A stretch of 64,000 nt of DNA from Flaccisagitta enflata (Eukaryota > Chaetognatha > Sagittoidea > Aphragmophora): contig OZ231126.1 of the NCBI GenBank assembly GCA_965153355.1, forward strand, positions 69,812,001 to 69,876,000. Direction: 5' to 3'. Positions 59,510 to 64,000 of the stretch are shown in pieces. A program made the translations under genes and the position numbers. How positions within the stretch are numbered: the stretch's first letter is position 1; each line of letters opens with the position of its first letter. A model generated the notes under the pieces. It worked only from the letters and a program-made list of their open reading frames with translations, was not told the origin of the DNA and ran no database searches.

Positions 59510-60422
59510 CTTGGTTGTCATAGAAACATATTTCCATGTATTCTTGTTAAAATATCAATATTTTGAGAGATTTTTTTAGGGAACATTGCTTAAAATTAAA
59601 TTTGCTACAACTTTCCCACAATATGTTCTGTAAGAATATCGCTTGTTTGGCCGTTGCAAGGGAGCGTGTCTACAGGGTCTTCAAATCGGATTGACTTTTT
59701 GTAAACCTTTATAATTCAAAAATTATTGGGAGAAAAGTCTTCAAATTTTCAGTGTATGTTGATAGTAAGCTACGGTTTTGTTATGCCAAATCTCAAAACT
59801 GAGCTCTTAAGTATTGGCGGTCAGCATAACATTGATTAAACTACCATTTTTTATGCCTTATCATTTTCTGTGAGCTTTTTGTAGAGAGGCTGTCTTTGAC
59901 AACTTGCCATTTCCAAAGGAATTGATCTAAAACCCTGGGATGAGTCTCAAACAACAGATAAAAGTTCAAAAATTACACATTTCCTGCATAGGTATCAAAA
60001 AATTAGATATTCAAAAGGGTTTCTATAGATGTAGCAAGCACATAGTAAGGATCTCTTTCAAAAAAAAAATATCAAAAGTTGATTTGGCCCACAAAATAGT
60101 AGTTTTTTTAATGTTATGCTGACTTCCAACACTTATGAACTCAACATTGAGATTTGGCATGACTAAACCGTAGCATATTACCTACATACACTGAAAATTT
60201 GAAGACTTTTCTCCCAATAGTTTTGGATTTATAAAGGTTTACTAAAAGTCAAACCGATTTAAAGACGGTGTATGTGTGACAACTCCCCGCTAAACCGTTT
60301 AATGAACATACTGTAGGAAAGTTGTAGCAAATTTAATTGTAGGCAATGTTCTCTCAAAAAATTTCTCAAAATATTGACATTTTAGTATAAATACATGGAA
60401 ATGCGTTTCCATGACAACAAAC
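59510..60422. mobile_element. TA-flanked foldback, 0.9 kb
   Basis: TA|CTTGGTTGTCATAGAAAC and GTTTCCATGACAACAAAC|TA are inverted ends. Arms of about 340 bp match throughout (TTTGCTACAACTTTCC, GAAGACTTTTCTCCCAATA, TGAGATTTGGCATG). Central loop about 59850-60085. Confidence 0.85.
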
Positions 60423-60453
60423 TATCATGGGCAATACAGCATTATTCTAAATA

Positions 60454-60995
60454 ACGGGTGGACTTTTAAAAGGTAGCTTTTAATTTTTTTGATATCACCT
60501 TTAAAATTTCTCCAAGGTAAAAATTCTTTTTTAGTTATCTAGATATGATCGTGGCCTTCATATTCCATTTTAGATATCTTTTATGAAGATCAATACTTTT
60601 CAAGTTATTTAAAAAAAACTGAATTGAATAAGGGACCACTTTAGAAATTTTGCTTTAATTTAACTAAAAAACAATGTTTTTACCAAAGTCTACTTTTGAA
60701 TCGCTATAGTTGATTAAAAGTAGGTCTTAGGAAAGTATAAACACCAACATTATTAAGATAAAAAACCAAATGCATAACCAAAATACCAGTAATAACCAAT
60801 CATTATTTTTTGTTATAAATAGGCAATAATGCTCAAAAAAAAAAAAATTGATTGACCAAACACAATTGCATTTGTATATCAAAATCATATACACTACTTA
60901 AAAGACTGCTTCATTTTGAATGATCACAAAATAGGCAATTAAGAACAGTTTTTGTATTATTGAGATAAAGAGCTACCTTTTTTATGTCCACCCGG
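60454..60995. mobile_element. TA-flanked MITE, CGGGTGGAC ends
   Basis: TA|ACGGGTGGAC..AAAAGGTAGCT and AGCTACCTTTTTTATGTCC..ACCCGG|TA are inverted without gaps for about 30 bp. Interior AT-rich, no coding. It starts 30 bp after the previous foldback and ends 15 bp before the Penelope fragment. Confidence 0.85.
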
Positions 60996-61009
60996 TATCA
61001 ATCTCCTGG

Positions 61010-61470
61010 CTTCATCCGCTTTCCTGCAATGCTTGCCCCTGTTATATCAAGTCTAGACGAGATCTACTGTATCTGGAGCGTAGGTTAAATTTTCTTGCCA
61101 GAACCATATCTTGCTTAGATGTTTTTTCAACATAATCTGCTTCATAACTATATAATAGAAGGTTAGCAATGTCTTGACCTGAGTCCAACCCAATTGGAAT
61201 ACCAATCACCTGTTTAAAAACCTTTCTTCCAAATTTAACAAATATATTGTCTAAAATAAATTCTAGAATATCCATCATATCTGTAACCCTAAAGGAGCAG
61301 TGGTTCCTGTTACCCGATGTACTGAAATAAACCCCTCGCAAATTAACATTTATAGACTGTTTTCCTTATATAAAGGATGATAGCTTTGCAAGCTTGTAAA
61401 GGCGTTCACTCCGTATTGCTCACAACTATCCTTTACTATTGACAAAAAAATGCTTACCTGACAAAACTAT
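61010..61470 (-). mobile_element. Penelope-like element RT fragment
   Basis: Minus strand: SCEQYGVNAFTSLQSYHPLY, then (after a frameshift and stop) LEFILDNIFVKFGRKVFKQV, IGIPIGLDSGQDIANLLLYS and YEADYVEK..ARKFN. The FGxxVFxQxxGIPxG..ANLxLYSYE block is diagnostic of Penelope-like RTs. Just after RKFN, where (Y/F)IDD is expected, the frame is disrupted and only a GTAGAT (Val-Asp) remnant is visible in a shifted frame. No GIY-YIG endonuclease was seen. Decayed. Confidence 0.85.
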
Positions 61471-61479
61471 CAACTTGAC

Positions 61480-63060
61480 TGCATACCTCATTAGCATGGG
61501 GTGGACCGTCCCATACCAAAAAGATTAAAGAATACACATTATGAGTAGGATGACATTACATTGCAACCAAAAAACTAGATTAAGGACAAGAGCCTTAGGA
61601 GCTCTTACTGGGGTTTACTGTGCACCTTTCACCACTTTCCTTAGAATTATCAAAATTCACCTCAGTCCCTACCACAGAGCGGCTTAACAGATACAAATCC
61701 ATCAAGTTACTCTGAGTCAACCCCAAACTCTGAAAACTGATGTAATCATAATCCAAATTACGCAAAACAAATTACCAAAGGATAAGTAAATCATCAAAAG
61801 ATAATGTAGTTACCAAAGGCAATATTGTGAAGAAACCATACCCTTAGAGGCAAGAATCGAGAGCCAACCAATATATCTCACTAATATACACAGTGGGGTT
61901 CGTGGAATAACAGGCAAATGTCACGGTTCCACAGCAAGCAGGAGGGCCCGACTTTCCACCAATCAATGTTAGCACAAGCTTCCGATACATCATTATATGC
62001 GGATTAATAGGTTCAAAGACATTCATGACTACCCAATGCACAGTTTCAAACCATTTTTATGACCCACCCTACCCTTAGGGGGTCTAAAAATTCGGTCAAA
62101 GAGCTTTTTTTGGCTTGTCTGAATTCTGTACCAATCAAGAAATGTCTTTTCCTATGATTTTATGAGTTTTCATCAACTAGTAGTAGTCCCATAGGATACA
62201 AAAAAAAAATCAACTTAGTAAGCAAACTATAAGTTACCAAAAATTGGCATATAATTCAAATTTACCCCTGCTCGATTTTTTTGCTTTTTTTCTCTCAAGG
62301 CTGAATATCATTATATTTATTTTTTTTAACCTCCTTTTTCTTAAACATTAAGCATTTTTTCTTTTGCCATTCGATGGACAACTGCATGAGGGACTTTCCC
62401 CTTCATTTTCATGTTATTGGGTTGATCCTAGGCAGAGAAATAAAAACTTTCTTGGAGCGTATCAATTCGCGCACACCCCCAAATTTGTTCCTAACGCATA
62501 CCTAACGCTTAAGATATGCCACTATGGCGTGGAAATGACACATTTTACATGAAATCTGACCACACCACATGAAAGAGCGTGCAATTTTGAGTCTACTCTG
62601 AAAATTTGAGGCCTTACCTCCCAGGCGTTTAGTCACAATGAAATTTTACATTTAGTCAGTCCTGAAGTGTGAACAGAATTGATACGCTCGTTAGACAATC
62701 TTTGTAGTTATTTTCTTCTTACCGGCTTAGCAGAAGTCAAGATTTCGCGGACTTAGAAGAAAAAAAAAATCAATTTGTCCAATTTACAAAAATGCCCATA
62801 TCTCATGAACCCTTTGAGCTACACCCATGATTTTTTGCGGGAAAACAGACTTTACCAAGAGAGATCAGGCCAAAAAAGTTGGTCTTCTGAAGATGAGTTC
62901 AACCGGCCCAACCAACCTACCAGATGAAAAAACAAAAAAGTAGCATAACTTTTGAATGAGTTAGCCGATTTGTCTGAAATATTGCATGAAAGTTGTTGAA
63001 GAGTATCTACATTACTAGTATGAAGAAGAGCTTGGCCGAACAAATTTATACAGCACTGCC
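61480..63060. other. Unassigned AT-rich stretch
   Basis: No exon or repeat family recognised. A 65-codon minus-strand frame at 61844-62041 has no supporting signal. Confidence 0.4.
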
Positions 63061-63063
63061 CCA

Positions 63064-64000
63064 CAGTCCATCAAATCCCACCCTGATGGGAAAAAAACAC
63101 CTAACGCCACTTTATCCCACTCCACCCACCTACACAGTCCATCAAATCCCACCCTGATGGGAAAAAAACACCTAACGCCACTTTATCCCACTCCACCCAC
63201 CTACACAGTCCATCAAATCCCACCCTGATGGGAAAAAAACACCTAACGCCACTTTATCCCACTCCACCCACCTACACAGTCCATCAAATCCCACCCTGAT
63301 GGGAAAAAAACACCTAACGCCACTTTATCCCACTCCACCCACCTACACAGTCCATCAAATCCCACCCTGATGGGAAAAAAACACCTAACGCCACTTTATC
63401 CCACTCCACCCACCTACACAGTCAATCAAATCCCACCCTGATGGGAAAAAAACACCTAACGCCACTTTATCCCACTCCACCCACCTACACCGTCCATCAA
63501 ATCCCACCCTGATGGGAAAAAAACACCTAACGCCACTTTATCCCACTCCACCCACCTACACCGTCCATCAAATCCCACCCTGATGGGAAAAAAACACCTA
63601 ACGCCACTTTATCCCACTCCACCCACCTACACCGTCCATCAAATCCCACCCTGATGGGAAAAAAACACCTAACGCCACTTTATCCCACTCCACCACACGT
63701 CCACAAATCCCACCCTGATGGGAAAAAAACACCTAACGCCACTTTATCCCACTCCACCCACCTACACCGTCCATCAAATCCCACCCTGATGGGAAAAAAA
63801 CACCTAACGCCACTTTATCCCACTCCACCCACCTACACCGTCCATCAAATCCCACCCTGATGGGAAAAAAACACCTAACGCCACTTTATCCCACTCCACC
63901 CACCTACACCGTCCATCAAATCCCACCCTGATGGGAAAAAAACACCTATACATACATCCTCCACCCACTACAATCCATCCAAATCCACCCTGATGGGAAA
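63064..64000. repeat. 71-bp satellite running off the window
   Basis: About 13 units. Each contains CAGTCCATCAAATCCCACCC, TGATGGGAAAAAAACACCTA, ACGCCACTTTATCCCACTCC and ACCCACCTA. Early units carry ACAGTCC and later ones ACCGTCC, so the array grew in blocks. One unit (about 63690) is shortened, and the last two are rearranged. Confidence 0.97.

Noticed and set aside
61844-62041. 65-codon minus-strand frame
   Set aside because: No start context, splice site or recognisable motif; not contiguous with the Penelope fragment's frame.
63064-63960. CRISPR-like or gene-array interpretation of the 71-bp repeat
   Set aside because: The whole unit is repeated, with no variable spacer; frames through it are short.

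Overview
This is a 64-kb piece of a metazoan nuclear genome, most likely an invertebrate. The evidence is spliced coding exons with GT-AG boundaries and consistent phases, fragments of LINE and Penelope-like retrotransposons, hAT-type and TA-flanked terminal-inverted-repeat (TIR) elements, and a very heavy microsatellite load. The species cannot be named from the sequence. The most abundant repeat resembles the Helentron-associated (HINE / 'pearl') elements known from bivalves, echinoderms and insects, but that is only a weak clue.

Genes. (1) Gene A, plus strand, exons at 17097-17881, 19775-20019, 21562-21935 and 24819-25028. All three junctions agree in phase (2, 1, 0). It encodes a long disordered Asp/Asn/Thr/Pro-rich N-terminus running into a MARVEL-type four-helix membrane domain (MAL/plasmolipin/CMTM class). 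The exon(s) for the last two helices were not found. (2) Gene B, plus strand, exons at 48807-50273, 52294-52541 and probably 58458-58640. It encodes an unrecognised disordered protein with N-terminal poly-Asn, Ala-Ser repeats and a PxxP motif. (3) A single highly conserved beta-tubulin exon on the minus strand at 35021-35179, with no partner exon seen. (4) A candidate orphan exon on the minus strand at 41101-41246.

Layout. 1-3.7 kb: microsatellites and two TA-flanked MITEs. 3.7-8.3 kb: a giant foldback with about 350-bp or longer arms, holding a minisatellite and two LINE 3' fragments. 8.3-16.6 kb: a nearly full RT-half LINE, composite minisatellite elements, MITEs and purine repeats. 16.6-25 kb: gene A, with introns full of repeats. 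25-28 kb: a 1.85-kb (TTG)n array. 28-48 kb: nested hAT and TA elements, hairpin-ended elements and the two orphan exons. 48-58.7 kb: gene B, whose introns carry a block-structured minisatellite, a 163-bp satellite, a 3.75-kb TA-flanked foldback and a hAT element. 58.7-64 kb: foldbacks, a Penelope-like fragment and a 71-bp satellite that runs off the window.

The most notable observations are these. The hairpin-ended elements carry a lineage-specific motif in the terminal hairpin and again near the opposite end, and the two change together. Gene A intron 3 starts with (GA)n and ends with (TC)n, so the transcript could pair across the intron with the TC tract serving as the pyrimidine tract. Three hAT elements have perfect 8-bp target duplications, one holding a TIR element with two opposed tRNA-like promoters. 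Foldback structures are layered throughout. No rRNA genes, CRISPR arrays or complete transposases were seen.
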